Source: Nonomuraea sp. PA05
GTDB taxonomy: Bacteria; Actinomycetota; Actinomycetes; Streptosporangiales; Streptosporangiaceae
Reading direction: 5' to 3'
DNA length: 64,000 bases
Assembly: GCF_008086045.1 (NCBI RefSeq)
Contig: NZ_VSEY01000005.1
Coordinates: 124,001-188,000 of the forward strand
Position numbers and translations under genes: made by a program. The notes under the pieces are model-generated. The model did no database searches and had not been told where the DNA came from. It saw only the letters and a program-made list of their open reading frames with translations. Shown in pieces: positions 16,742 through 26,014 of the stretch. Numbering within the stretch: the stretch's first letter is position 1; each line of letters begins with the position of its first letter.

Positions 16742-16756
16742 CCGCTGACTCAGCGG
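16742..16756. terminator. Short palindrome at the convergent gene ends
   Basis: CCGCTGA-C-TCAGCGG (7-bp arms) overlaps the stop of the minus-strand kinase-like gene. The 125-bp gap between it and the SWIM gene holds no other gene I can support. The loop is too short for a classic terminator and there is no T run. Confidence 0.3.
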
Positions 16757-17694
16757 TCCTCGAAGGCGGCGGGCACCATGACGCGCACTCCGTTCGGGAC
16801 CACGCGAAGCCTGATCGGAGTGCGCAGCCGCACCTCGCCGTCCACGTCGGCGGCCATCGGCGGGTCGGTCTCCAGCAGCATCTCCCTGCCGACCACGAAC
16901 GGCCCGCCCGCCAGGCTGCGCCAGCGGCCCGTCGTCGCCCGCAGCAGGGTCTCGCCGAGCAGCCGCAGCTTCTTGCCCGAGCCGAGCTGGTAGGCGACCA
17001 GCATGCCGTTGTCGATGCTGATGTCCCTGGCCACCTGCCAGCCGCCGTGGAAGCGGCCGTTGGCGATGTTGAGCTGGTGGGTGAGCAGCTCGTGGCGCTG
17101 CCCCTCGACGGTGATGTACGCGCGGAACGCCCGGTGGCCGGGCAGGATGGTCAGCGCGGTGAGCGGGTAGGCGGGGCGGCCCACGATGCGCTTGAGCCAC
17201 GGCTTGACCTTGCCCGCCACCTCGACGGAGACGCCGAAGCTGGCCAGGTTGGCGAACGGCCGGTCGTCGGCCATGCCGAGGTCGATGTCGGCCACCTTGC
17301 CGGTGGCGAACACCCTGATCGCCCCCGCCAGGTCGAGCGGCAGGCCGAGGCTGCGCGCGAAGTTGTTGGTGGTGCCGAGCGGCAGCACGCCGAGCGCCAC
17401 GTCGCGGTGGGCGACGTGGCGCACGGCCGTGGACAGGGTGCCGTCGCCACCACCGACGATGAGCAGGTCGGGGTCGGTGGCGAGGGCGGTGTCGAGCAGG
17501 TCGCGCAGCTTCTTGGTGTTGTAGACCGACAGCTCCGCCAGCGGCTCGAAGCCGAGGTTGTGGATCTGCTCGATCACCTCGAAGTAGTGACGGCGGCCAC
17601 GGCGCGAGCGAGTGTTCACCACCACCGCCACCCGGCGATCCCGCCGGATCGCCTCGGTGTGCTCATCCTTGGTGCGCAGTTCGCTCATGGTCAT
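16750..17694 (-). CDS. Diacylglycerol kinase-like lipid kinase
   Basis: A 314-residue DAGK/LCB5-type kinase, likely phosphorylating a lipid or polyprenol at the membrane. The catalytic motif GGGDGT is at residues 81-86 followed by GVLPLGTTNNFARSLG. The C-terminal domain carries the YegS-like MAADVDGEVRL motif. The ATG at 17694 lies a few bases after TAACAT, suggesting leaderless start; an alternative is ATG 17688. It sits just past the terminator of the upstream M6 protease gene, so it is probably transcribed separately. Confidence 0.9.
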   Translation of the reverse strand: MTMSELRTKDEHTEAIRRDRRVAVVVNTRSRRGRRHYFEVIEQIHNLGFEPLAELSVYNTKKLRDLLDTALATDPDLLIVGGGDGTLSTAVRHVAHRDVALGVLPLGTTNNFARSLGLPLDLAGAIRVFATGKVADIDLGMADDRPFANLASFGVSVEVAGKVKPWLKRIVGRPAYPLTALTILPGHRAFRAYITVEGQRHELLTHQLNIANGRFHGGWQVARDISIDNGMLVAYQLGSGKKLRLLGETLLRATTGRWRSLAGGPFVVGREMLLETDPPMAADVDGEVRLRTPIRLRVVPNGVRVMVPAAFEDR

Positions 17695-17702
17695 CAATGT
17701 TA

Positions 17703-17730
17703 GGGGGCCACGGAGTTACCGGTGGCCCCC
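17703..17730 (-). terminator. Terminator of the M6 protease gene
   Basis: On the minus strand GGGGGCCAC (17730-17722 read as its complement) pairs with GTGGCCCCC in a 9-bp stem with a 10-base loop. It begins 7 bp after the protease stop and ends 8 bp before the lipid-kinase start. Confidence 0.75.
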
Positions 17731-17737
17731 TGATTCA

Positions 17738-20482
17738 TTACTTCTTCGGGGGAACCACGTGAACGATCGCGCCCAGGTTCCCGGGCAGCGGGCTCACCAG
17801 CTTGAACTGCACACCCAGCGCCTTGCCCTCGTCACCGGGGTTGCCGGTGCCGAGGACGGAGCCGGCGGCCACCTGGCCGTACAGCTCGGTGGCCGGGGTG
17901 CCGTCCTGGTGCACCACGCGGGTGGTGTACGCCTGGTCGCCCTTGGACGGAACGACCACGGAGGCGTCGGAGTCGCGGAAGTACAGCCCGCCGTTGATCA
18001 CCTCAAGACCCGGGTACCAGGTCTTGGCGTCGGTGAAGGTGGACACGCCCTTCTGCGCGGGGAAGTCCGTGCAGTACTCGCTGTACGGCTCGTCCGCCGC
18101 CTCCAGGCACTCCTTGAACGGGTACGTCTTGCCGAACCCGAACGCGGCATTGGAGGTCTGCACCCGTCCTTGCAGGTTCTTCTGCAGCGTCGGGTCCTTC
18201 TCGGCCGCGACGCCGGTCCGGCGGAGCGGCTCGAAGTGGGAGTCCACGACGAGCAGGCTGCCCTTCGGGCCGAGGCTCGGCGGCTGCCTGAGGGTGTCGG
18301 CGACGTTGTTGTTGATGTACGTCGAGTCGCGGTACCAGACGAGCAGGCCCGGCGCGTTGTACTTCACCTTCTGCACCTTCCACGCCCCTTCACGGAGGTA
18401 GTCGGTGTCGTAGGTGTACTGCAGGCCCTTGTCGAAGCCGTCGAAGTTGCGCCACTCGGCGAGGTAGAAGCGCTCGATCTCGCGCTCGCCGTTGTTGCGG
18501 GTCCAGCCGGTGCCGCTGGTGTTGGTGAACGTGCCGTGCAGGGGCTTCCAGCCCGTGTCGGTCTCGACGTCGTCGCTCCACACGGCGGCGCCGCCGTTGG
18601 TGAGCTCGAAGTCGTCCACGTGCCAGCCGCGCATCTGGTAGGCGGCGTCGGTGTTGTACGTGAGCCGCAGCTTGATCGTCTGACCGGCGAACGGCGTCAG
18701 GTTGACGTAGTCGTGCCGCCAGGCGCCGCCGGTGTCACCGGTGAGGCCGTACTTCTTGTTGCCGAAGGTCTTGAGGTTCTTGTACGGGTCCGGATAGTCG
18801 TCCGGCGTCGTGACCTCGTTGCCGGCCTCGTCGTAGACCTTCTGCTGGGTCCACGTCTCGCCGCCGTCGGTGGAGACCTCGACGAAGCCGAAGTCCCAGT
18901 CCTGCTCGATCTCGTAGTTGTTCCACATCCACAGCTTGAGATCGGTGCCGGCGGGGACGGGCAGGTCGCGCTGGAGGCTGAGGTTGGCCCAGTCCTGGTC
19001 GAGGCCGCTCCACCAGGCGTTGGAGCCGCTGTGCACGTCGATCATCTTGAGCGGCGTGGAGGCCAGGTTGACGCGGATGCCGTCCTGGGTGAGCCTGGGC
19101 GTGCGCGAGGACTGGCCGACGGTGACGAGCTTGGCGGCGTCACCGGGGTTGAACGTCTTCGGGTTCGCCCAGCCGAGCACCCACTTGTCCCACAGGCCCA
19201 TGTGGCTCGGCATCGACTGGAAGATCGGGCCGGAGTGGGAGCCGCTGGACATGAGGTCCCAGAAGTCCACGGCGGAGCTGGCCGCGCCCGAGGTGTCGTA
19301 CAGGTCGGGCAGGCCGAGGTCGTGGCCGTACTCGTGGGCGAAGACGCCGACGCCGGAGTCCTCGGGCTGCACGATGTAGTTGGAGATCTTGACGTCGGTG
19401 CCGGGCACCTTGTAGCCGCCGGCCACCGCGCTGGAGTGGGCCCAGATCGCGTACGTGCCCTGGGCGCCGCCGTCGGAGGACTTGTCCTTGCCGGCGTGCA
19501 CGAGCACGAGGTGGTCGATCACGCCGTCGGGCTCGGCGAAGTTGCCGTCACCGTCGGCGTCGGAGATGTCCTCGACGTCGTAGTCGGCCCACGGGAAGCC
19601 GGGCTGGGCCTGGGCCAGCGCGTTCACCGTGTCGATGGGGAGCTGCTGGGCGCCGAGCGGGTTGTCCGGGTGGCCGGACATGTCCTGGGGCGCGTTGCCG
19701 CAGGCGGCGGCGCCGTACCAGGCCTCGGAGTGCGGCACCTTGATCCAGCCGACGGCCGAGCCGGTGACGGAGTAGGCGCCCTTGGACATCTCCTCGTACA
19801 TCTTCTTCATCGTGAAGCCGGAGATGTCGATGCCGGGCTTGCCGTCGCGCGGGTCCTTCAGGTCCGGGCGCACGCGCTCGGTGATGCCCTTGTCGGTGTA
19901 GAGCATCTTGTTGAAGTGCTCGGTGCTGAAGTCCTTGACCCAGAAGGAGTTGTTGTCCTTGTGCGGCAGCGTGGCCGGGTCGGGGATCTGGTTGTGCAGC
20001 GGGCCGTTCTGCAGCGTGCCCGGCGGCTCGACGACGCAGTCGTCGGGGGCGCTCTGGGTGCTGCGCAGCCGGTTGTAGCCGGAGAAGTCGTCGTTGGCCT
20101 GCTCGTTGAACTCGACGAGGACCGTCAGCAGTTTGGCGGTCTTGGCCTGCTTGGTGTTCTTGAAGATCCATTCAGCGGGGTTGCGGCCGGTCTTGATGGC
20201 CTGCTCCTCGCGGGCGGCGAGGATGCGGCCGGTGACCGGGTTGCCGCTGTTGAACTTCCTGTCGAACTTCTGCGCGGGCGTCAGCGAGCGGGCCCTCGCG
20301 TTGTCGACCGCGGGCTCCTCGGTGTCCTGGGGGACCGCCGGCGGAGCGTAGTTGATGTAGTAGTCCGAGGCCCCGGGCTGGTAGCTCGCGACGGACGTCG
20401 CGGCGGCCGGCGGCGCGGACAGGGCGGCGCCGAGGAGGGCGACCGCCGGGAACGTTGCTAACAGGCGCTTAGTACGTGGCAC
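17738..20482 (-). CDS. Secreted M6-family metalloprotease, immune inhibitor A type
   Basis: A 914-residue exported zinc protease. GTG 20482 follows GAGAGGG and gives a clean signal peptide (VPRTKRLLATFPAVALLGAALSAPPAAA), so a longer frame to 20659 is rejected. After a propeptide with VTGRILAAREE and LLTVLVEFNEQ, the catalytic HEYGH is at about 383-387 followed by DLGLPDLYD, the HExxHxxGxxD-type metzincin-like zinc site of M6. A beta-rich MAM-like region (WSGLDQDWANLSLQ; STDGGETWTQQ) and C-terminal domains follow. InhA homologues cleave host or environmental proteins. No partner genes. Confidence 0.93.
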   Translation of the reverse strand: MPRTKRLLATFPAVALLGAALSAPPAAATSVASYQPGASDYYINYAPPAVPQDTEEPAVDNARARSLTPAQKFDRKFNSGNPVTGRILAAREEQAIKTGRNPAEWIFKNTKQAKTAKLLTVLVEFNEQANDDFSGYNRLRSTQSAPDDCVVEPPGTLQNGPLHNQIPDPATLPHKDNNSFWVKDFSTEHFNKMLYTDKGITERVRPDLKDPRDGKPGIDISGFTMKKMYEEMSKGAYSVTGSAVGWIKVPHSEAWYGAAACGNAPQDMSGHPDNPLGAQQLPIDTVNALAQAQPGFPWADYDVEDISDADGDGNFAEPDGVIDHLVLVHAGKDKSSDGGAQGTYAIWAHSSAVAGGYKVPGTDVKISNYIVQPEDSGVGVFAHEYGHDLGLPDLYDTSGAASSAVDFWDLMSSGSHSGPIFQSMPSHMGLWDKWVLGWANPKTFNPGDAAKLVTVGQSSRTPRLTQDGIRVNLASTPLKMIDVHSGSNAWWSGLDQDWANLSLQRDLPVPAGTDLKLWMWNNYEIEQDWDFGFVEVSTDGGETWTQQKVYDEAGNEVTTPDDYPDPYKNLKTFGNKKYGLTGDTGGAWRHDYVNLTPFAGQTIKLRLTYNTDAAYQMRGWHVDDFELTNGGAAVWSDDVETDTGWKPLHGTFTNTSGTGWTRNNGEREIERFYLAEWRNFDGFDKGLQYTYDTDYLREGAWKVQKVKYNAPGLLVWYRDSTYINNNVADTLRQPPSLGPKGSLLVVDSHFEPLRRTGVAAEKDPTLQKNLQGRVQTSNAAFGFGKTYPFKECLEAADEPYSEYCTDFPAQKGVSTFTDAKTWYPGLEVINGGLYFRDSDASVVVPSKGDQAYTTRVVHQDGTPATELYGQVAAGSVLGTGNPGDEGKALGVQFKLVSPLPGNLGAIVHVVPPKK

Positions 20483-20561
20483 CAGGAACCCTCTCTGCCC
20501 GGGATCGCCGGGCGCATGGCCATAGGGTGTGCAATGCCGGACGCTAAGGGGTGCGTCAACC

Positions 20562-20578
20562 CAACGTAAAGTACGTTG
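20562..20578 (-). promoter_or_regulatory. Palindrome upstream of the M6 protease
   Basis: CAACGTA-AAG-TACGTTG, 7-bp perfect arms, is 80 bp upstream of the protease start. On the minus strand a TTGACG (candidate -35) follows closely, placing the palindrome where an activator or repressor would act. No regulator gene adjoins. Confidence 0.45.
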
Positions 20579-20604
20579 TTGAAACGTGATCAAACTACGA
20601 CATT

Positions 20605-20946
20605 TCAGAACATCAACATCACCGCGAGAACCCCGCCCGTTATCGCCCCGCCGTAACACAACAGCGCGATGAGCAGGTCGAACCTGGCGATGCCGAGCAG
20701 TTCCTCACTGGTGTGACGGATGCGGTGCGCGGCGTGGAAGAGACAGAGCACCACCACCACGACCAGCGCCAGCCTGACCAGCACGTTGCCCAGCAGCCCG
20801 CGCAGGTGCTCCGCGGTCGGCCAGTCCACCACCCCGAGCGGCATGAGCACCCCGAACAGCAGCACCAGCACCGGCAGCACGAGCGCCGCCACCACTCCCC
20901 CGCCGCTGAACAGCAGCCACAGGTACGGCTCCAGCGTCCGCCTCAT
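20605..20946 (-). CDS. frdD: Fumarate reductase membrane subunit FrdD
   Basis: A 113-residue subunit with three membrane helices (LWLLFSGGGVVAALVLPVLVLL; LVRLALVVVVVLCLFHAAHRIRH; LLIALLCYGGAITGGVLAVML). FHAAHRIRH is typical of FrdD and helps bind the quinone. Its ATG overlaps the frdC stop (ATGA). Last gene of the frdABCD operon. Confidence 0.9.
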   Translation of the reverse strand: MRRTLEPYLWLLFSGGGVVAALVLPVLVLLFGVLMPLGVVDWPTAEHLRGLLGNVLVRLALVVVVVLCLFHAAHRIRHTSEELLGIARFDLLIALLCYGGAITGGVLAVMLMF

Positions 20947-21341
20947 CGGAACCCCCTCAGCACGAAGAACGTGATGACCAGGGACACGGCCAGCCACAAC
21001 GAGTGGTTGCCGCCCTGGATCATCCACGCGGGCAGCCGGTAACCGTCGAGCCGCACCACGGTGGCCTTCGGCGCGAGGTTCAGGAACGTGACCGCGTGGA
21101 AGGCGGTCGCGGCCAGGGCCAGCACGTTGAGCGCGATCATCCAGGGCCGCGCCGCCAGCGCCGCGAAGGCGGCCGGCGAGCCGTCGAGCACCGCGGCGAT
21201 CAGCATCAGCAGGAAGGCGATCGACCAGGCCACGAAGACGCTGGTCAGCTCGCGCAGCACGAAGATCGTGTAGTTGCGGGTGCGGGCGAACCACAGGTTG
21301 TCGCGCCGCGGCCGGTAGACCGGAGTGACCTCGTTCTTCAT
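20943..21341 (-). CDS. frdC: Fumarate reductase membrane subunit FrdC
   Basis: A 132-residue subunit with three membrane helices. N-terminus [32 protein letters not shown] and the second-helix segment [18 protein letters not shown] match FrdC of the E. coli/Mycobacterium type. With FrdD it anchors FrdAB and binds menaquinol; no haem ligands are expected in this type. Overlaps frdB by 4 bp. Confidence 0.92.
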   Translation of the reverse strand: MKNEVTPVYRPRRDNLWFARTRNYTIFVLRELTSVFVAWSIAFLLMLIAAVLDGSPAAFAALAARPWMIALNVLALAATAFHAVTFLNLAPKATVVRLDGYRLPAWMIQGGNHSLWLAVSLVITFFVLRGFR

Positions 21342-22099
21342 CGCCTGCTCCACGGCAGCACCGAACGCACAGCGGCGGTCAGCTTGTAGCGCTGGATGGC
21401 CTCGGCCGGATCCACGTGCTTCGGGCACACCTTCGTGCACTCGCCGACGAACGTGCACCCCCACACCGCGTCGTCCTGGTTCAGCACGTCGAACCGGTCG
21501 CCCATGTCACGCGAGTCCAGGTTGTAGCGCTGCGCCAGCGCGATGGCGGCCGGGCCGAGGAAGTCGGGGTCGAGCACGTACACCGGGCAGGCCGAGTAGC
21601 ACAGCAGGCAGTTGATGCACATGCTGTACTGCTTGTACGCCTCCAGTTGCTCGGGCGTCTGGGCGTACTCGGTGGTCAGCGGCAGGTCCTCGCCCTCCCT
21701 GATCAGCCACGGCCGCACGGACGACAGCTTGGCCAGGAAGTCCTCGATGTCCACCACCAGGTCCCTGATCACCGGGAACCCCTTCAGCGGCTCGATCCTG
21801 ACCGGCCCCTCGCCGTACTCGGTGAGGAAGGTGCCGCAGGTCAGCCGTGCCTCGCCGTTCACCGTCATGCCGCACGAGCCGCACACGCCCATCCGGCACG
21901 ACCAGCGGTAGGACAGGCTGCCGTCGAGCTGGTCCTTGATGTGGTTGAGGCCGTCGAGCACGGCCCAGTCGCTCATCAGCGGCACGTCGTAGCCCTGGAA
22001 CACCGGCTCGGCGTCCTGCCCCGGCCGGTACCTCGCCACTTCCATCCGGATCGTCCGCGTGGCCGCCTCCTGCCGTACCGATGGCGTGGTGTCAGTCAC
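21338..22099 (-). CDS. frdB: Fumarate reductase iron-sulfur subunit FrdB
   Basis: A 253-residue electron-transfer subunit. The N-terminal [2Fe-2S] site is in [16 protein letters not shown] with the fourth Cys in ARLTCG; [4Fe-4S] is [12 protein letters not shown] and [3Fe-4S] is [12 protein letters not shown] with CxxxxxC spacing. All ligands are intact. GTG start at 22099, with the frdA stop 8 bp inside the gene, so the two are coupled. Passes electrons from menaquinol to FrdA. Confidence 0.95.
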   Translation of the reverse strand: MTDTTPSVRQEAATRTIRMEVARYRPGQDAEPVFQGYDVPLMSDWAVLDGLNHIKDQLDGSLSYRWSCRMGVCGSCGMTVNGEARLTCGTFLTEYGEGPVRIEPLKGFPVIRDLVVDIEDFLAKLSSVRPWLIREGEDLPLTTEYAQTPEQLEAYKQYSMCINCLLCYSACPVYVLDPDFLGPAAIALAQRYNLDSRDMGDRFDVLNQDDAVWGCTFVGECTKVCPKHVDPAEAIQRYKLTAAVRSVLPWSRR

Positions 22100-23825
22100 G
22101 GCCGTAGACCCTTTCTCCCGGAGGCCAGCGGGTGATCGTCACGGGCAGCAGGCCGACCGACGGCGTGCCGTCCGGCGCGCGGTGCACCAGCGAGTGCGCC
22201 AGGAACGCCTCGTCGTCCCTGGCGGAGAAGTCGGTGCGCTGGTGCGCGCCGCGCGACTCCTGCCTGTTCAGCGCGCAGGCGACGATCGTCTGCGCGAGCT
22301 CCAGCATGCTGTGCAGCTCGTGAAGGCTGATCAGCTCGGTGTTGAAGGCGGTGCTGCCGTCCTCGACGCGCGCCTCCGCGGCCCGCTCGCGCAGGTCCGC
22401 CAGCGTGTCCACGGCCTTGGCCAGCTCGTCGCCCGTGCGGTAGATGCCGGCCGCCCCTTCGAGGGTGTGCTGCATCTGCTCGCGCAGGTCGGCGATCCGC
22501 TCGCCGTTCCCGCCGCTGTCCCGCCCGCGCTCCAGACGCCGCCGCTCGTCACCCCCCTGACTCCGTACGGCCGGCGGCTCGCCCTCGCGGTGCTCCTTCG
22601 CGAACGAGGCCGCCGCGAGACCCGCCCGGCGGCCGAACACCAGGATCTCGGGCAGCGAGTTGGAGCCCAGCCGGTTGGCCCCGTTGATGCTCACGCAGGC
22701 CGTCTCCCCCGCCGCGAACAGTCCCGCGATCGGGGTGGCGCCGTCGAGGTCGGTGTGGACGCCGCCCATCATGTAGTGCACGACCGGGCGTACCGGGATG
22801 AGGTCGGTGGCCGGGTCGAGGTTCTGGTAGCTGCGGCACAGCTCGCGCACGAACGGGATGCGCGCGTCGATCTTGCCCTCGCCCAGGTGGCGCAGGTCCA
22901 GGTAGACGACGGGCCCGTACGGGGTGTCCACGGTGCGGCCCTTGTGCTGCTCGTGCACGAACGCCTGCGACAGCCGGTCGCGCGGGCCCAGCTCCATGCT
23001 GCGCAGCTTCGGGGCGGGCGTAGGCTTGCCCAGGTCGTAGTCCTGTAAGTAGCGGTAGCCGTCCTTGTTGATCAGCCAGCCGCCCTCCGCCCTGGCCGCC
23101 TCGGTGATGAGGATGCCGGTGAACGGCAGGCCGGTGGGGTGGTACTGGACGAACTCCATGTCCTTCAGCGGCGCGCCCTCCCGGTAGGCCAGCGCCATGC
23201 CGTCGCCGGTCTTGATGGCGGCGTTGGTGGTGAAGGGGAAGACCTTGCCGCAGCCGCCGGTGGCCAGGATGACGGTCCTGGCGGGGATGGTCTCGATGCG
23301 GCCGGTGCGCAGCTCCACGGCCACGACGCCGTGGACGCGGCCGTCGTCCACGACGAGCTTGGTGACGTACCACTCGTCGTACCTGATGATGTCCTGATAT
23401 TTCAGTGTCGTCTGGAAGAGCGTGTGCAGCAGGTGGAAGCCGGTCTTGTCGGCCGCGTACCAGGTGCGCATCTTCTTCATCCCGCCGAACGGCCGCACCG
23501 CCACGCGGCCGTCGCTCTCGCGGCTCCAGGGGCAGCCCCAGTGTTCGAGCTGGATCAGCTCCCTGGGCGCCTCGGCCACGAACGCCTCCACCGCGTCCTG
23601 GTCGCACAGCCAGTCGCCGCCGGAGATCGTGTCGTAGCAGTGCTCGTCGAGCGTGTCACCGGCGCCGATCACCGCGGCGGCGCCGCCCTCGGCGGAGACG
23701 GTGTGGCTGCGCATCGGATAGACCTTCGACACGACCGCCACCTTCAGCGAAGGATCCGTCTCGGCGACCGCGACGGCCGCCCGCAATCCGGCTCCGCCTC
23801 CCCCGACGATGAGCACATCGATCAT
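22092..23825 (-). CDS. frdA: Fumarate reductase flavoprotein subunit FrdA
   Basis: A 577-residue catalytic subunit reducing fumarate to succinate at the inner face of the membrane. FAD-binding GGGGAG is at residues 8-13; His41 in [10 protein letters not shown] is the expected covalent FAD attachment site. [13 protein letters not shown] and [15 protein letters not shown] are typical of the family. ATG 23825 has GGGGAAG at suitable distance; a GTG at 23834 forms GTGA with the upstream stop and would add three residues. An SDH role in reverse is possible, but the four-subunit FrdC/FrdD layout favours QFR. Confidence 0.95.
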   Translation of the reverse strand: MIDVLIVGGGGAGLRAAVAVAETDPSLKVAVVSKVYPMRSHTVSAEGGAAAVIGAGDTLDEHCYDTISGGDWLCDQDAVEAFVAEAPRELIQLEHWGCPWSRESDGRVAVRPFGGMKKMRTWYAADKTGFHLLHTLFQTTLKYQDIIRYDEWYVTKLVVDDGRVHGVVAVELRTGRIETIPARTVILATGGCGKVFPFTTNAAIKTGDGMALAYREGAPLKDMEFVQYHPTGLPFTGILITEAARAEGGWLINKDGYRYLQDYDLGKPTPAPKLRSMELGPRDRLSQAFVHEQHKGRTVDTPYGPVVYLDLRHLGEGKIDARIPFVRELCRSYQNLDPATDLIPVRPVVHYMMGGVHTDLDGATPIAGLFAAGETACVSINGANRLGSNSLPEILVFGRRAGLAAASFAKEHREGEPPAVRSQGGDERRRLERGRDSGGNGERIADLREQMQHTLEGAAGIYRTGDELAKAVDTLADLRERAAEARVEDGSTAFNTELISLHELHSMLELAQTIVACALNRQESRGAHQRTDFSARDDEAFLAHSLVHRAPDGTPSVGLLPVTITRWPPGERVYGRD

Positions 23826-23830
23826 TGACG

Positions 23831-24064
23831 TCACTTCCCCTGGTCCGGCTGTATCGGGTCCTTCACCCGCTTGCCGTCGTGGCGGATGGCCGACAGGTGG
23901 ATGCTGCCGTCGTGGTACTCGTGCCGGATGCGCCGGCAGCCGCAGTCGAAGAGCTGGTCGCGGATGACCAGGCCGTAGCCGTCGTCGTCGACGAGGCGAT
24001 CACCTCCGGACTTCTTCCCGCAGGGGGCCGTCTCGGGGTCGAAGGGAATCTTCGTGCCTGTCAT
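23831..24064 (-). CDS. Small conserved-looking protein upstream of frdA
   Basis: A 77-residue hydrophilic protein ([18 protein letters not shown]...[19 protein letters not shown]...). It has three Cys including a CGC pair and two His, so metal binding is possible. No membrane helix. It is coupled to frdA at its stop and lies 41 bp after ctaD, suggesting one transcript. I do not recognise a family; a maturation or assembly role is speculation. Confidence 0.6.
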   Translation of the reverse strand: MTGTKIPFDPETAPCGKKSGGDRLVDDDGYGLVIRDQLFDCGCRRIRHEYHDGSIHLSAIRHDGKRVKDPIQPDQGK

Positions 24065-24105
24065 CGCCGATCTCCCTAGATAGGCGAAACATCATGGAGG
24101 AGAGG

Positions 24106-25818
24106 TCAGCCGGGCTCGTCCTGGCGCGGCGGCACCTCGGGAGCGCCGCCCTGCTCCGCTTCCGGCTTCTCGTCGGCCTGCTCGGGCTCCTCGTGCGGGT
24201 AGTGCAGGTCGAAGGCCGGGCGTTCCGAGCGGATGGGCGGCATGCGGGTGAAGTTGTGGCGCGGCGGCGGGCAGCTCGTCGCCCATTCCAGGGAGTTGCC
24301 GTAGCCCCACGGGTCGTCGAGCGTGACCTTGGGCGCGTACCTGGCGGTCTTCCACACGTTGTAGAGGAACGGCAGCGTCGAGGCGCCCAGCAGGAACGCG
24401 CCGATGGAGGAGAGCTCGTTGAGCGCGGTGAAGCCGTCAGCGGGGCCGTAGTCGGCGTAGCGCCTGGGCATGCCGAGCTGCCCGAGCGCGTGCTGCACCC
24501 AGAACGTGGTGTGGAAGCCGACGAACAGCGTCCAGAAGTGCAGCTTGCCGAGCCGGTCGTCGAGCATCCGGCCGGTCATCTTGGGCCACCAGAAGTAGAA
24601 GCCCGAGAACATGGCGAACACGACGGTGCCGAAGACCACGTAGTGGAAGTGGGCGACGACGAAGTAGGTGTCGCTGATGTGGAAGTCGAGCGGCGGGGAG
24701 GCCAGGATGATCCCGGTCAGGCCGCCTAGCAGGAACGTGATGAGGAAGCCGACCGCGAACAGCATCGGCGTCTCGAACGACAGATGGCCCCGCCACATCG
24801 TGCCGATCCAGTTGAAGAACTTCACCCCGGTGGGCACCGCGATGAGGAACGTCATGAACGAGAAGAACGGCAGCAGCACCTGCCCGGTCGGGAACATGTG
24901 GTGCGCCCACACCGTCATCGACAGTCCGGCGATCGCGATCGTGGCCCCGACCAGGCTCATGTAGCCGAAGATCGGTTTGCGGCTGAAGACCGGGATGACC
25001 TCGGTGATGATCCCGAAGAACGGCAGCGCGATGATGTAGACCTCGGGATGGCCGAAGAACCAGAACAGGTGCTGCCAGAGCAGCGGCCCGCCGTTGTCGG
25101 CCACGAAGACCTGCGTGCCGAGCTTGCGGTCCGCCTCCAGCACCAGCAGCGCCGCGGCCAGCACGGGGAACGCCATCAGCACGAGCATGCTGGTCAGCAG
25201 CACGTTCCAGGTGAACAGCGGCATCCGGAACATGGTCATGCCGGGCGCGCGCATGCCGATGATCGTGGTGATGAAGTTGACCGCGCCGAGGATCGTGCCG
25301 AGCCCTGAGAGCGCCAGGCCCATGATCCACAGGTCGCCGCCGATCTGCGGCGAGTACGTCGCCGACGACAGCGGCGTGTACGCGAACCAGCCGAAGTCGG
25401 CGGCACCGCCCGGCGTGAAGAACCCGGCCACCACCATCAGCCCGCCGAACAGGAACAGCCAGTACGCCACCGCGTTCAGCCGCGGGAAGGCCACGTCGGG
25501 CGCGCCGATCTGCAGCGGCATCACCACGTTCGCGAACCCGGCGAACAGCGGGGTGGCGAACATCAGCAGCATCAGCGTGCCGTGGATGGTGAAGAGCTGG
25601 TTGTACTGCTGCTGGGAGACGATCTGCATGCCGGGCGCGGCCAGCTCGGCCCGCATGAACATGGCCATGACGCCCGCGATGAGGAAGAACCCGAACGAGG
25701 TGATCAGGTAGAGGTACCCGATGACCTTGTGGTCTGTCGTCGACAACCAGGAGGCGATGATGGTCCCGGTACGACGGCGCCTGACCTGCTCGATCGAGGA
25801 CTCTCGAACGGTCGTCAC
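24106..25818 (-). CDS. ctaD: Cytochrome c oxidase subunit I
   Basis: A 570-residue haem-copper oxidase subunit. Start [18 protein letters not shown] at GTG 25818 with strong GGAGGGAG. Twelve membrane helices; [17 protein letters not shown] carries the CuB His and cross-linked His-Tyr, HHMFPTGQ the two further CuB His, and [11 protein letters not shown] the two haem ligands. The C-terminus ends in an acidic Glu/Pro tail ([14 protein letters not shown]). Other cta genes are not in the window. It lies upstream of frdABCD in the same direction. Confidence 0.95.
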   Translation of the reverse strand: MTTVRESSIEQVRRRRTGTIIASWLSTTDHKVIGYLYLITSFGFFLIAGVMAMFMRAELAAPGMQIVSQQQYNQLFTIHGTLMLLMFATPLFAGFANVVMPLQIGAPDVAFPRLNAVAYWLFLFGGLMVVAGFFTPGGAADFGWFAYTPLSSATYSPQIGGDLWIMGLALSGLGTILGAVNFITTIIGMRAPGMTMFRMPLFTWNVLLTSMLVLMAFPVLAAALLVLEADRKLGTQVFVADNGGPLLWQHLFWFFGHPEVYIIALPFFGIITEVIPVFSRKPIFGYMSLVGATIAIAGLSMTVWAHHMFPTGQVLLPFFSFMTFLIAVPTGVKFFNWIGTMWRGHLSFETPMLFAVGFLITFLLGGLTGIILASPPLDFHISDTYFVVAHFHYVVFGTVVFAMFSGFYFWWPKMTGRMLDDRLGKLHFWTLFVGFHTTFWVQHALGQLGMPRRYADYGPADGFTALNELSSIGAFLLGASTLPFLYNVWKTARYAPKVTLDDPWGYGNSLEWATSCPPPRHNFTRMPPIRSERPAFDLHYPHEEPEQADEKPEAEQGGAPEVPPRQDEPG

Positions 25819-26014
25819 GGCTGCTCCCTCCGACGCGGAGTTGGGCCTGCCCCGATCTACCCATTCCACGCCAACGATCGCCGCTCGGCTAGGCGTTCTT
25901 TGTGATTGCCTTGCGAAGGTTTGGGCGCGCGGCGTCCACATTGCGGATATCTACCGGCCTACCTGGTGACATCTTCTATCCTTCGTAGGCCACTCAGAAT
26001 CGGAGGAGATGCTC

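Noticed and set aside
17612..20461. Very long open frame on the plus strand opposite the M6 protease
   Set aside because: Composition is Val/Gly/Arg-rich with no domain; it mirrors third-position GC of the true gene, which has a signal peptide and HExxH site.
20605..23825. Succinate dehydrogenase sdhABCD
   Set aside because: The anchor is two short subunits of FrdC/FrdD sequence type with no haem-ligand pattern; fumarate reductase fits better, though reversal is possible.
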